This document shows, in pieces, positions 36,373 through 45,139 of a stretch of 64,000 bases of DNA. The position numbers were made by a program, and so were the translations under genes. The stretch covers positions 36,390-100,389 of the forward strand of contig JAGAVJ010000014.1 in assembly GCA_017942005.1 (NCBI GenBank). Reading direction: 5' to 3'. A model generated the notes under the pieces. The model was not told where the DNA came from. It did no database searches and saw nothing but the letters and a program-made list of their open reading frames with translations. Numbering within the stretch: the first letter of the stretch is position 1; each line of letters opens with the position of its first letter. Source of the stretch: Clostridia bacterium. GTDB taxonomy: Bacteria; Bacillota; Clostridia; Oscillospirales; CAG-272.

Positions 36373-36855
36373 ATGTTAACTTTTACAATCCTAACGATCG
36401 GGACAATCAAAGAAAAATACCTTTCCGACGCAATCGCGGAATATACAAAACGGCTGGGCGCGTATGCCCGTGTTAAAATCGTGGAATGCAAAGAAGAACA
36501 TCTTCCCGACAATCCGTCTGCGGCAGAAATCCGTGCGGCAATCGCGCGGGAAGGAGAGCGGCTGCTTGAAAATCTCCCCAAGCGCGCCTATGTCTGCGCG
36601 CTCTGCATTGAGGGCAAGGAATGTACCTCTCCTGCGTTTGCAGAAAAACTGGACACGCTTGCAACAGAAGGATATTCGGACATCGTGTTTATCATCGGCG
36701 GCTCGGACGGTTTATCGGACACAGTCAAGCAGCGTGCAGATTGGCGGCTGTCATTTTCCCCGATGACGTTTCCGCATCAGCTGATGCGTGTGATTTTGAC
36801 AGAGCAGCTGTACCGTGCAATGAACATCCGATACGGCGGAAAATATCACAAATAA
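36373..36855 (+). CDS. rlmH: 23S rRNA (pseudouridine1915-N3)-methyltransferase RlmH
   Basis: The 160-residue SPOUT methyltransferase matches RlmH in length. It starts FTILTIGTIKEKYLSDAIAE, has the SAM knot FIIGGSDGLSD, and ends MTFPHQLMRVILTEQLYRAM...GGKYHK, the nearly invariant family tail. It methylates pseudouridine 1915 in helix 69 of 23S rRNA. ATG 36373 gives the usual length. An in-frame ATG at 36355 would add MGVLRF and sits closer to the leader structure, so the true start is uncertain by six codons. Confidence 0.93.
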   Translation: MLTFTILTIGTIKEKYLSDAIAEYTKRLGAYARVKIVECKEEHLPDNPSAAEIRAAIAREGERLLENLPKRAYVCALCIEGKECTSPAFAEKLDTLATEGYSDIVFIIGGSDGLSDTVKQRADWRLSFSPMTFPHQLMRVILTEQLYRAMNIRYGGKYHK

Positions 36856-36937
36856 ATTTTTAAACGATTATCGGCCTGAAAGCAGTAAAATAAAACAGAG
36901 TGGAATTCTGTCATTTAATAGAAAGGAATTGTGTATC

Positions 36938-38638
36938 ATGAAACGGATTCTTCACAGAATCACATCGGAATTGCAGCGCGGACTTTTGTTTGCTGCAATG
37001 CTGCTGCTTGCTTTCGGCGCAATGCGGTATTTGCAGGGGTATTTTGACTTTACCTTTGTAGAGCGCGTGCCGATTGCAAATGTTCCTGGAGAATTTCCGG
37101 GTGGAGAACCGGATCCCGACATAAAACGCCCGGCGGATACGGACAACGCGTCTTCCGGTTCCGATACGCAGACAAAATCGCCGGAGGAGTCACAGCCCTC
37201 CCAAGGCGTAGATTCGGATTCTATTGACGATACGCAGGGTGGAAACGTAAACCAGGGTACAACCTCCCCTACCACACCGATAAAAAAGCCGCAGACCGCA
37301 CAGCGTGTGTCCGCATCGCTGCAAAAAACCAAAGAGCTGCTTGCAAAAGGATACACCTTCATGACAAGCGGCACCTTTGAAAAGGGAAAAACGGTACTCG
37401 GAAATGCCGATATTACGGGACTTGGCACCAGCCTGTCCTATTCCGACTATGAAGTACGCACAACCAAAACAACGGAATATGCCCGCGGCTGTATTGTAAC
37501 CGAGGAAACTACAAAAACAGAGCAGCGTCCGGCGGTATTATTGCGCAACGGCTTTATCATCCGCGATGTCAATGGCAAGCTCTCCCTTCTGCGCCCGGAC
37601 GGCTCGACCGTACTTTCCGATTACGATGAATCGGTCTTTCGTCTGACAGAGCTGCGCGACCGTGACGGAAACGCCCTGTTTGCCTCTGTGCAGCGGGAAA
37701 TGCGCGACGTGCTTGTTCCGATTATGAAAAAGCAGGAAAACTCAGAACGTCCGATTGAATCCGGATTCTACGAAGAGGAACCCGTGAAAACCGAGGTGGA
37801 GGTTCTCACCTACTATATCCTGACAGAGGACGGCAAGTGGGTCAAGAGCGACTACACCGACGAATATCCGCATGCGGAATCCGATATGGGACTTTCTTTC
37901 GATGCGCCGCTTGACTACGGTAAAAGCGACTGTGACATCGTGCGCTATACAAACGGTTACCGTTGGGGATATATGAGCGAATCCACCGGACGTGCGCTGA
38001 TCTATCCACAGTTTACCCGTGCCTACAACTTCCATGACGGCTACGCGGTCGCCTTTGACGAATATTCCATGTACGTGATTGACGAAGCAGGCACATTTGT
38101 ATATACGGTCGGCTATGCAGAGCCGGAGGTCTTCACCACCTTCTTTGAGGTAACGCTTCCCGATACAAACGGCATTGAAGCCCTGGGGACGTACTACTTC
38201 AGCCACGGTCTGACCCGTGTCCGTTTCCGTGAAAATCTCTACAATTATCGGAAATATAATTATATCAAGAGCGACGACCGGTCTGTGCTTTACGATATCC
38301 ACGGCAAGGAATTCCCGATTCCGTCAAATTATACGCTGATTGCATATTCCGACGGCATCCTGCTTCTGCAAAATCAGCAGACCAAGCTGTATGGATGCAT
38401 GAACTATAAGGGCGCATGGATTGTTCAGCCACAGTATTCCTATGTCACCCCGTCTCTGTCGGGACTGATTGCGGTCGGCGATATCGACGGGAAAAAAGGG
38501 CTTTGCGACACAAACGGCAGCTGGGTTCTGCCGCAGGTATACGATGCTGTTTCTGCACCCTCTGCCGGCATGATCGCCGTATACGATAAGACCATCGGCT
38601 GGGAAGTATATCGCATGATGACAAAGACCGGCTCCTGA
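36938..38638 (+). CDS. WG-repeat protein with N-terminal membrane anchor
   Basis: The 566-residue protein has one N-terminal membrane helix (LLFAAMLLLAFGAMRYL), then a Pro/Ser/Thr/Asp-rich linker (about 45-120) and a long extracytoplasmic region of beta repeats. The second half has WG-type repeats (YGCMNYKGAWIVQPQYSYV, KGLCDTNGSWVLPQVYDAV, RWGYMSESTGRALIYPQF). WG repeats form beta-propeller-like surface domains of unknown ligand. AAAGGA lies about 10 nt before ATG 36938. It lies between rlmH and mnmG on the same strand. Confidence 0.82.
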   Translation: MKRILHRITSELQRGLLFAAMLLLAFGAMRYLQGYFDFTFVERVPIANVPGEFPGGEPDPDIKRPADTDNASSGSDTQTKSPEESQPSQGVDSDSIDDTQGGNVNQGTTSPTTPIKKPQTAQRVSASLQKTKELLAKGYTFMTSGTFEKGKTVLGNADITGLGTSLSYSDYEVRTTKTTEYARGCIVTEETTKTEQRPAVLLRNGFIIRDVNGKLSLLRPDGSTVLSDYDESVFRLTELRDRDGNALFASVQREMRDVLVPIMKKQENSERPIESGFYEEEPVKTEVEVLTYYILTEDGKWVKSDYTDEYPHAESDMGLSFDAPLDYGKSDCDIVRYTNGYRWGYMSESTGRALIYPQFTRAYNFHDGYAVAFDEYSMYVIDEAGTFVYTVGYAEPEVFTTFFEVTLPDTNGIEALGTYYFSHGLTRVRFRENLYNYRKYNYIKSDDRSVLYDIHGKEFPIPSNYTLIAYSDGILLLQNQQTKLYGCMNYKGAWIVQPQYSYVTPSLSGLIAVGDIDGKKGLCDTNGSWVLPQVYDAVSAPSAGMIAVYDKTIGWEVYRMMTKTGS

Positions 38639-38666
38639 TATCCAAAATAAAGTTTTTTGATATGGG

Positions 38667-38707
38667 TATGGGGAAAAGCTTTTTTTGGGGGAAAAGTTTT
38701 CCCCATA
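38667..38707. repeat. REP-like hairpin between WG protein and mnmG
   Basis: A perfect 11-bp stem TATGGGGAAAA...TTTTCCCCATA with a loop containing a T-run and GGGGG. It belongs by composition (AAAAGTTTT next to GGGG) to the intergenic hairpins at 20493-20545, 36290-36350, 51713-51760 and 56100-56152. Confidence 0.55.
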
Positions 38708-38744
38708 AACCTAACGCACATTAAAATAAAAAGACAGGATTCAT

Positions 38745-40709
38745 ATGATCACATACAACGCAGGAACTGCCGACGTGGCGGTCGTCGGCGCGGGTCATGC
38801 AGGGATTGAGGCAGCACTCGCCTGTGCAAGACTCGGCTTGGAAACCGTTTTATTTACCATCAATCTGGACGCCGTCGGCAACATGCCGTGCAATCCCTCC
38901 ATCGGCGGCACAGGAAAAGGCCATTTGGTCTATGAAATCGACGCTTTGGGCGGTGAAATGGGATATGCCGCAGACCGCGTGACCATCCAGAGCCGCACAC
39001 TGAATCTCGGTAAAGGACCGGCGGTGCATTCCAAGCGCGTACAGGCAGACCGCCAGGCATATCGCATTCAAATGAAGCATACCATCGAACAAACACCGCA
39101 TCTGACGCTGATACAAGCGGAAATCGTTGATTTTCACTGTACTGTGGACGATGAGGGACACAAGCAGTTAGATTCCGTCACAACAAAATACGGTGCGGTA
39201 TGGAATGTCCGCGCGGCGATTTTCTGTGCAGGCACGTATCTTGGCGGAAAAGTCATCGTCGGTGAGGTTTCGTTCCCCTCCGGTCCTGACGGTATGCTTC
39301 CGGCAACGGAGCTGACCAGTGCAATGCGTCGGGAGGGCATTCGTGTCATGCGCTTTAAAACGGGAACGCCCGCGCGTGTGTTGAAATCCTCCATTGATTT
39401 TACGGGTCTTGAGGAACAGCCGGGAGAGGATACCGCGCTTGCGCAGCCGTTTTCTGTGCGCACAGACCCCGCCTCGTATGCCGACCGTCCAAAGACGATG
39501 TGCCATATCATCTATACAAACGAAACGACGCACACCATTATCCGGGAAAACCTGAACCGCAGCCCGATTTATTCCGGCCAGATACACGGCATTGGTCCGC
39601 GCTACTGCCCGTCCATCGAAGACAAGGTCGTGCGCTTCTCTGACAAACCGCGCCATCAGCTGTTTTTGGAGCCAATGGGCATGGACACAGAAGAAATTTA
39701 TGTGCAGGGCTTTTCATCTTCCATGCCGGAAGAAGTCCAGCGGAAAATGCTCGCTTCCCTGCCCGGCATGGCGCACGCACAAATGATGCGCACCGCTTAT
39801 GCCATCGAGTATGACTGCATTGATCCCACACAGCTGCGCCCAACACTGGAATTCAAGGAAATTTCCGGTCTGTACGGCGCAGGACAGTTCAATGGCACTT
39901 CCGGGTATGAAGAAGCCGCAGCCCAGGGAATTGTCGCCGGTATCAACGCTGCGCGCAAAATCAAGGGGGAAGAGCCTGTAATTCTGACGCGCGATACCTC
40001 TTACATCGGTATGCTCATCGACGATCTGGTCACAAAAGGTACAAACGAACCGTACCGCGTGATGACAAGTCGGTCCGAATACCGCCTGCTTCTGCGGCAG
40101 GACAACGCCGATGCACGTCTGACCCCCATCGGACATATGGTCGGGCTGATTGACGATGCACGGTACGAAGCGTTCCAAAAAAAACAAAATGCCATCGAAG
40201 CAGAAGTACATCGGGCAAAGAGTGTGACCATTCCGCCCTCCGACCGTCTGACGGAAATCTGTCTTGCATGCGGAACCCAGCCGCCTGCTACAGGAACCCG
40301 TCTTGCAGAGCTGATCCGCCGCCCACAACTGGATTATGACGCATTGCAGGAAGTGGACGTCACACGTCCCGCGCTGCCGCGCATCGTTTCCCAGAATGCG
40401 CAGACACTGATCAAATATGAAGGCTACATCGCCAGAGAAATGGCAGAAGTGGAAAAATTCCGGAAGCTGGAGGGAACCCTTTTGCCAAAGGACACCGACT
40501 ACACCCAGTTAAAGGGCATTCGCATTGAAGCCGCGCAAAAGCTGCAAAAAATTCGTCCCGAGAGCATCGGGCAGGCGCAGCGTATTTCCGGCATCAGTCC
40601 GGCGGACATTTCCGTTTTGCTCATCTGGCTGAAAACAAGAGGACAGACCTCAAACGACATTGCCGCCAATTCGGATACAGATACAGAAAAAGCAGATGAC
40701 GGTACATAA
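38745..40709 (+). CDS. mnmG: tRNA uridine-5-carboxymethylaminomethyl modification enzyme MnmG
   Basis: The 654-residue protein has full family length. The FAD Rossmann motif VVGAGHAGIEAALACARLG is at the N-terminus, followed by NPSIGGTGKGHLVYEIDALG and GLYGAGQFNGTSGYEEAAAQG, with SEYRLLLRQDNADARLT and a C-terminal helical domain that contacts MnmE. With MnmE it installs the cmnm5 group on U34 of several tRNAs. mnmE is not in the window. ACAGGA is the ribosome site. It belongs to the conserved core genome, with rlmH nearby. Confidence 0.97.
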   Translation: MITYNAGTADVAVVGAGHAGIEAALACARLGLETVLFTINLDAVGNMPCNPSIGGTGKGHLVYEIDALGGEMGYAADRVTIQSRTLNLGKGPAVHSKRVQADRQAYRIQMKHTIEQTPHLTLIQAEIVDFHCTVDDEGHKQLDSVTTKYGAVWNVRAAIFCAGTYLGGKVIVGEVSFPSGPDGMLPATELTSAMRREGIRVMRFKTGTPARVLKSSIDFTGLEEQPGEDTALAQPFSVRTDPASYADRPKTMCHIIYTNETTHTIIRENLNRSPIYSGQIHGIGPRYCPSIEDKVVRFSDKPRHQLFLEPMGMDTEEIYVQGFSSSMPEEVQRKMLASLPGMAHAQMMRTAYAIEYDCIDPTQLRPTLEFKEISGLYGAGQFNGTSGYEEAAAQGIVAGINAARKIKGEEPVILTRDTSYIGMLIDDLVTKGTNEPYRVMTSRSEYRLLLRQDNADARLTPIGHMVGLIDDARYEAFQKKQNAIEAEVHRAKSVTIPPSDRLTEICLACGTQPPATGTRLAELIRRPQLDYDALQEVDVTRPALPRIVSQNAQTLIKYEGYIAREMAEVEKFRKLEGTLLPKDTDYTQLKGIRIEAAQKLQKIRPESIGQAQRISGISPADISVLLIWLKTRGQTSNDIAANSDTDTEKADDGT

Positions 40710-40827
40710 TCTTCTGTGCACTGCTGTACCGCTGCCCGTACCGACATTTTACAGTTTAGGCGTCTGTCTCAAAACGTAACAAAACGATAGTCAGTGATAC
40801 ATAAAAAAACGATCGCAGGAGAATCAA

Positions 40828-41502
40828 ATGAATCCAATTGTTGTAGAAGCGACTCACAAAATGAAAGCGTTGGAAGAAAACGTTTCATGCAGAAAATATA
40901 GTATCACTGGAGAAGTACGAAAGATATCATCTAAACTATTCAGACAAATTGATGACAAAAGTGCCGAAAATATTTTAGCAATATGCGAAGAATTATTAAA
41001 TGAGCGTACATGGGCATTCGGCGTCATTGCTTTTGATTTTGCGTATCGCATAAGAAATCATTATAACGAATCAACATATGATATTTTTTATCATTGGCTA
41101 AAAGATTATGTAAGAGGATGGGGAGACTGTGATGATTTTTGCACACATGCATTTGGGGAACTGTTGAGACAAAAGAAATCATTATTTGTGAAGACCATTA
41201 CATGGACAGAGGATCCTGATTTTTGGGTAAGGAGAGCTTCCGCTGTTATTTTAATTCCTTCCATACTGAAAAATGATTATGAAGGAATAAATCCATTCAC
41301 AATATCAGATCGTTTAATGTTTGATGAGCAAATGTTGGTTTTAAAAGGATATGGCTGGATGCTGAAAGCCTTATCACAGGTAAATCCCCTCTGTGTAAAA
41401 GAATACTTAATAAAAAACTGTAAGAAAATGCCGCGCATTGCATACCGTTATGCGCTTGACAAATTTGATGATGAAACAAGAACTGCACTTTTGCAAATGT
41501 AA
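40828..41502 (+). CDS. AlkD-like DNA alkylation repair (HEAT-repeat) protein
   Basis: The 224-residue all-helical protein matches the DNA alkylation repair family: FDFAYRIRNHY, WLKDYVRGWGDCDDFCTHAFG, DFWVRRASAVIL and KGYGWMLKALSQVNP. AlkD glycosylases excise cationic alkyl bases without flipping them. Coding sequence here is much more AT-rich than mnmG (many AAA, AAT, TTA codons), which suggests recent acquisition. GCAGGAG precedes the ATG by about 8 nt. The family call is good; enzymatic activity is not shown. Confidence 0.8.
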   Translation: MNPIVVEATHKMKALEENVSCRKYSITGEVRKISSKLFRQIDDKSAENILAICEELLNERTWAFGVIAFDFAYRIRNHYNESTYDIFYHWLKDYVRGWGDCDDFCTHAFGELLRQKKSLFVKTITWTEDPDFWVRRASAVILIPSILKNDYEGINPFTISDRLMFDEQMLVLKGYGWMLKALSQVNPLCVKEYLIKNCKKMPRIAYRYALDKFDDETRTALLQM

Positions 41503-41581
41503 TTATTTCAGGCTGATAAATCTTACCGGATGAAGCATTGAAAGCATCAGAGCCTTATGAAGTCATATGTGTTAAAAAATC

Positions 41582-41617
41582 AAAAAGCTCTGTCCTGTAT
41601 CTCGGACAGAGCTTTTT
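41582..41617. terminator. Bidirectional terminator between alkD-like gene and tRNA-Glu
   Basis: A 14-bp stem AAAAAGCTCTGTCC...GGACAGAGCTTTTT with A- and T-rich flanks; it can end transcription from both convergent units. Confidence 0.88.
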
Positions 41618-41626
41618 GATTTTATT

Positions 41627-41701
41627 TGGTGACCCGTAGCAGAATTGAACTGCTGTTACTGCCGTGAAAGGGCGGTGTCTTAACCTCTTGACCAACGGGC
41701 C
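41627..41701 (-). tRNA. tRNA-Glu (anticodon TTC)
   Basis: 75 nt including the encoded CCA. The acceptor GGCCCGT pairs with ACGGGTC; the D-arm is GGTCAAGAGGTTAAGAC, the anticodon loop lies in CGCCCTTTCACGGC with anticodon TTC, and the T-loop is TTCAATT. It is co-transcribed behind tRNA-Met. Confidence 0.93.
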
Positions 41702-41797
41702 AAATGCACAAACGGGAAAACATCTGCATGGCAAACGTAAACTTGCCTCTCAGCTATCGCAATATGCGTCATCTGTTCTGCCGTATAGAGCATTTCA

Positions 41798-41874
41798 TGG
41801 TAGCGGAAGTTGGACTTGAACCCACGACCTATCGGGTATGAACCGATTGCTCTAGCCAGCTGAGCTATTCCGCC
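41798..41874 (-). tRNA. tRNA-Met (anticodon CAT)
   Basis: 77 nt including CCA. The acceptor GGCGGAA pairs with TTCCGCT (first pair G-U), the D-loop is AGCTGGCTA, the anticodon arm is ATCGG-TTCATAC-CCGAT, and the T-loop TTCAAGT. The paired first base of the acceptor argues for the elongator type; isoleucine identity through lysidine cannot be excluded. Confidence 0.9.
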
Positions 41875-41910
41875 ATACATGCGAAATTGTTGTATCTCGC
41901 TTACCTTATA

Positions 41911-41939
41911 ATTATACCATATAATCGACTGCTTGTCAA
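41911..41939 (-). promoter_or_regulatory. Promoter of the tRNA-Met/tRNA-Glu operon
   Basis: Minus strand TTGACA (41939-41934), 17 nt, TATAAT (41916-41911), about 37 nt before tRNA-Met. Confidence 0.88.
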
Positions 41940-42036
41940 TATCTTTTATCAAAAAAACGAAAATAAAATTTCGGCGGCAGATTAAAGTTATAACTGCCAT
42001 TCTATTACACGGAAAGATGAAATTTCATATAAGGTG

Positions 42037-42065
42037 TTGACATTTCAAGATGTATATGTTATAAT
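42037..42065 (+). promoter_or_regulatory. Sigma-A promoter of the sialidase-like operon
   Basis: TTGACA (42037-42042), a 17-nt spacer, TATAAT (42060-42065), followed 27 nt later by the putative IclR operator. Confidence 0.88.
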
Positions 42066-42092
42066 GATATCACCGAATAAAACAAAACCAAA

Positions 42093-42106
42093 TTCGCATA
42101 TACGAA
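42093..42106 (+). promoter_or_regulatory. Putative IclR-family operator (site 1)
   Basis: Perfect 14-nt inverted repeat TTCGCATATACGAA, except for the G/A exchange at the centre of each arm, placed between promoter and ribosome site. The same site on the other strand, TTCGTATATGCGAA, lies in the leader of the IclR regulator gene at 47859-47872. A bound repressor would block transcription of the sialidase-like operon. Confidence 0.65.
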
Positions 42107-42125
42107 CAAAAAGGAGACTGTTTAT

Positions 42126-43259
42126 ATGTTAGAAGATACTTGTGTTATGGGAACAAAAGACGAGGCACTGCTTCCATCACGAATCGTTTATGCTCCGATG
42201 ACTCACAATGAAGGACACCGTTACGCAGATTGTGAACGACGCTTTCAAGGCATTCCCGGCGTAGAAAGGACTGCTGGAGGACGGCTTTATTACTGTTTTT
42301 ATTCCGGGCAAGACGATGAGGGCAGCGGTAATTTTGTCATGCTGTATAAAAGCGATGATCATGCGAAAACACCATTTACTCCTGTTATGGTGATAGAACC
42401 TCCAACACCCATGTGCCGTACCTTTGACCCCTGTTTGTGGGTTGATCCGCGCGGGCGACTGTGGATATTTTGGGCGCAGAGCTACACCCACTATGACGGG
42501 CGCTTGGGGGTTTGGGCTTCTGTCTGTGATATGCCGGATGCATCTGACGATTGTGCAATCCGATTTTCCGCGCCGCGGCGTATCGCAAACGGTATTATGA
42601 TGAACAAGCCTACCGTGCTTCAAAATGGAAACTGGCTGCTTCCTTGCGCTATTTGGCAGTTTATGAGCTCGGAGTATAATCATTTGGAAAACGAACGCTT
42701 CCCAAACGTATACTGTTCCTGTGATGAGGGGGAAACATTCTCGCTTATTGGTCATGCGTCGTATGAAAACCGCCTGATTGATGAACATATGCTGGTGCAG
42801 CGAAAGGATGGAAGTCTTTGGATGCTCATCCGTGCAAAAAATGGGATAGGACAATCTTTCTCCGATGACGGCGGTTATACCTGGTACGGTGACAGTGATA
42901 CCGGACTTGGCGGTCCCTGCTCACGCTTTTGTATTCGTCGGCTCCATAGCGGAAATCTTTTACTTGTCAATCACCATGAATTTAACGGAAGAAATCATTT
43001 GAAGGCGATGCTCTCTCGTGATGACGGAAGAACCTGGGAAGGCTATTTGATGATTGACGAACGCACAGACGTTTCTTATCCGGATGTCACAGAGGATGAG
43101 ACTGGACATATCTATATCGCTTATGACTATAAACGATATACAGAAAAAGAACTGCTGCTTGCATGTGTGACTGAAACGGATATCCTTGCCGGCAAAATTG
43201 TAGATGAAAGTTCCCGCCTCCGCATATTGGTCAATCGTGCATATGGAGAGAAAACCTGA
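42126..43259 (+). CDS. Sialidase-like six-bladed propeller protein (BNR/Asp-box)
   Basis: The 377-residue protein has no signal peptide. Asp-box motifs are visible at about 199 (SCDEGETF), 247 (SDDGGYTW) and 299 (SRDDGRTW). CRTFDPCLWVDPRGRLWIFW and NKPTVLQNGNWLLP are strands typical of intracellular sialidase-fold proteins. In Clostridia such proteins often sit in sugar-acid operons and may act as a glycoside hydrolase or lyase on acidic oligosaccharides. The same palindrome at this promoter and at the iclR/aldolase/kinase promoter ties it to 2-keto-3-deoxy sugar-acid catabolism. True sialidase activity is not established. AAAGGAG precedes ATG 42126. Confidence 0.8.
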   Translation: MLEDTCVMGTKDEALLPSRIVYAPMTHNEGHRYADCERRFQGIPGVERTAGGRLYYCFYSGQDDEGSGNFVMLYKSDDHAKTPFTPVMVIEPPTPMCRTFDPCLWVDPRGRLWIFWAQSYTHYDGRLGVWASVCDMPDASDDCAIRFSAPRRIANGIMMNKPTVLQNGNWLLPCAIWQFMSSEYNHLENERFPNVYCSCDEGETFSLIGHASYENRLIDEHMLVQRKDGSLWMLIRAKNGIGQSFSDDGGYTWYGDSDTGLGGPCSRFCIRRLHSGNLLLVNHHEFNGRNHLKAMLSRDDGRTWEGYLMIDERTDVSYPDVTEDETGHIYIAYDYKRYTEKELLLACVTETDILAGKIVDESSRLRILVNRAYGEKT

Positions 43260-43313
43260 TAACAAAAATTTTAAGAGGAATCATTTTATCAATTGCCTAA
43301 TTCCAATGGAGAA

Positions 43314-43514
43314 AGGAGACGGGGCTGTTGCAAATTGAAAATTTGCGGCAGAACGTAATCATGAAGTGATCCGAATTCGGCGTTTTCATGATGTATTTTG
43401 TCAAAAATACACAGTGATATTTTGCTTGATAAAGTAAAAAGACGAATTTTATAGACTGTCGCATGCGACAGTCGTATGGAGTCATGTTAATGCGACAGCC
43501 CGATAGTCATAATA
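43314..43514 (+). promoter_or_regulatory. Extended structured leader of the second binding lipoprotein
   Basis: AAAGGAGAC (about 43312-43320) lies 195 nt before ATG 43515. GGGCTGTTGC (43322-43331) can pair with GCGACAGCCC (43492-43501), which would bring the SD to about 13 nt from the start. The loop holds CAAATtgaaaATTTG, GTATTTTgtcaAAAATAC and the perfect 20-nt palindrome GACTGTCGCATGCGACAGTC (43454-43473), whose arms could also pair with GCGACAGCC, so alternative folds exist. A second GGAG at 43478-43481 is 34 nt from the start. Confidence 0.6.
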
Positions 43515-44993
43515 ATGAAACGAACATGTAATACCAAAATAAGATTACTTTTCTGTGCATCGTTGATATTCTGTTGCATCGGATGCAAAGACAGTATCTC
43601 TGATATACCAGAAACGGGTACGACTTCCGTATTAGACGCTGCTGGTTTGGAATCTGAATCGGAGAGTCGTTTGGAAAACGCTTATCCGGCACCGGAATTG
43701 GAAGCAATGAATTATGGCGGAATTGATTATACCGGTATCGTACAAAAGACGGACACGCAGAATGTTCTGTTCTGCGAAATTGACACAGAGAGCATGAACG
43801 GTGATACAGTCAACGATGCAATTTTTTTGCGGAACTCTATTCTCGAAGAAAAATATAATATCCATATCCATGCAGTTGAGCAAGATTTTCGAGTGTTTTC
43901 ATCAGCTGTCCGCGCGGGAGACGATGCATATCAGTTCAGTACGCCATCTGTAATTACTGCATTTAATTGGGCTGTGGACGGTCTGACTTTGAATTTGACG
44001 GAAATACCGCACCTGCAATTTGATATGCCGTGGTGGAATCAAAATGCGATTACAGAAGGGTCTATTCTCAACAAAAGTTATTTTGCTGTTGGTGCAATGA
44101 ACTTGCTTGCTTATGAAGCGACGGGTGTACTGTTCTTCAACAAAGAACTGATAAAAGCCTACGATTTAAAGTCTCCCTATGATATGGTGTTAGACGGCAC
44201 ATGGACCTTTGATAATATGATGACGCTTGGACGCTCAATTGCAGGAGATGTTGACGGTGATGGAGACTATGATGAAAATGACCGCTATGGCATTGCGCTG
44301 AACTCCTATGGTGCACTGACATTTTCTTACGGTGCGGGTGCAAATTTTGCACCGAAAAATGAGCAAGACATTCCATCTGTGATAATTACAGAGAATTTTA
44401 TCACCTTTTTTCAGAAATTTGTTTCCACAGTTTCGGAAGATACCTCGGTCATGTATGGAGAACGGTTCGGCGATCAGCGCGTTACAGTCATGCAGTCTGC
44501 ATTTGAGGAAGGACGGCTATTGTTCTACAACGAAATGCTGAACCGCACGACAATCCTGCGAAATCTTGATTTGGATTATGGGATTCTTCCCATGCCCAAA
44601 GCAGATGAGTTCCAGAACGGCTATCAGGTTTTCACCCATCAGGGCAATTCCTCAACAATGGTGCTGCCAGTTACAAGTGCAGATTATGACCGGGACGGAC
44701 GAATTATGGAAGATATGGCGTATTATTCATTGATTAACGTTCGTCCGGCTTATGTAGATACCGCGATCAAGACCAAGTATCTGCGCGATGAAAGCTCTGC
44801 ACAAATGGTGGATATCATTATTGATAGTATGCATTTTGATATTTCGCTGTTGTCAAATCTTGCACTTGTGAATGATTTACGTTCTTATCTGACAAATGGG
44901 AATGAAAATATTGCTTCTGCATTTGCGTCCAAGGCTGCGCAGTATGAAAAAGCATTACAGAAAACTGTAGAGAAAATTGCAGAACGGGAATGA
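43515..44993 (+). CDS. Extracellular solute-binding lipoprotein (paralogue 2)
   Basis: The 492-residue protein has a lipoprotein signal with CCIGC and Cys24 lipidated. It shares DMPWWNQNAITEGSI, LDGTWTFDNMMTLG, YGILPMPKADEF and AIKTKYLRDESSAQMVDI with the paralogues at 32036 and 59018, plus an EF-hand-like loop DVDGDGDYDENDRYG. It is probably the high-affinity receptor of an ABC importer for the acidic sugar handled by this regulon. No permease gene is adjacent. It is co-transcribed with the sialidase-like gene, from which the structured leader separates it. Confidence 0.87.
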   Translation: MKRTCNTKIRLLFCASLIFCCIGCKDSISDIPETGTTSVLDAAGLESESESRLENAYPAPELEAMNYGGIDYTGIVQKTDTQNVLFCEIDTESMNGDTVNDAIFLRNSILEEKYNIHIHAVEQDFRVFSSAVRAGDDAYQFSTPSVITAFNWAVDGLTLNLTEIPHLQFDMPWWNQNAITEGSILNKSYFAVGAMNLLAYEATGVLFFNKELIKAYDLKSPYDMVLDGTWTFDNMMTLGRSIAGDVDGDGDYDENDRYGIALNSYGALTFSYGAGANFAPKNEQDIPSVIITENFITFFQKFVSTVSEDTSVMYGERFGDQRVTVMQSAFEEGRLLFYNEMLNRTTILRNLDLDYGILPMPKADEFQNGYQVFTHQGNSSTMVLPVTSADYDRDGRIMEDMAYYSLINVRPAYVDTAIKTKYLRDESSAQMVDIIIDSMHFDISLLSNLALVNDLRSYLTNGNENIASAFASKAAQYEKALQKTVEKIAERE

Positions 44994-45037
44994 TCGGATA
45001 TGGCATTTCCATATAAAATTCATTCTCAGTAAAACGG

Positions 45038-45082
45038 GGGGCTGCTGCAAATACTTTATTTTTAAGTATTTGCAGCAGCCCC
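45038..45082. terminator. 19-bp hairpin between convergent operons
   Basis: GGGGCTGCTGCAAATACTT...AAGTATTTGCAGCAGCCCC is a perfect stem with a TATTTTT loop. There is no clear T-run, but its place between the convergent lipoprotein and dgoK genes suits termination. Its first 15 nt and the following ATGATCCGGATCCGG resemble the start of the leader at 43321, a related repeat. Confidence 0.6.
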
Positions 45083-45139
45083 AAAATCATAAAATGATCC
45101 GGATCCGGTATGTTAACAGTATCAGGATAAAACTATCGC

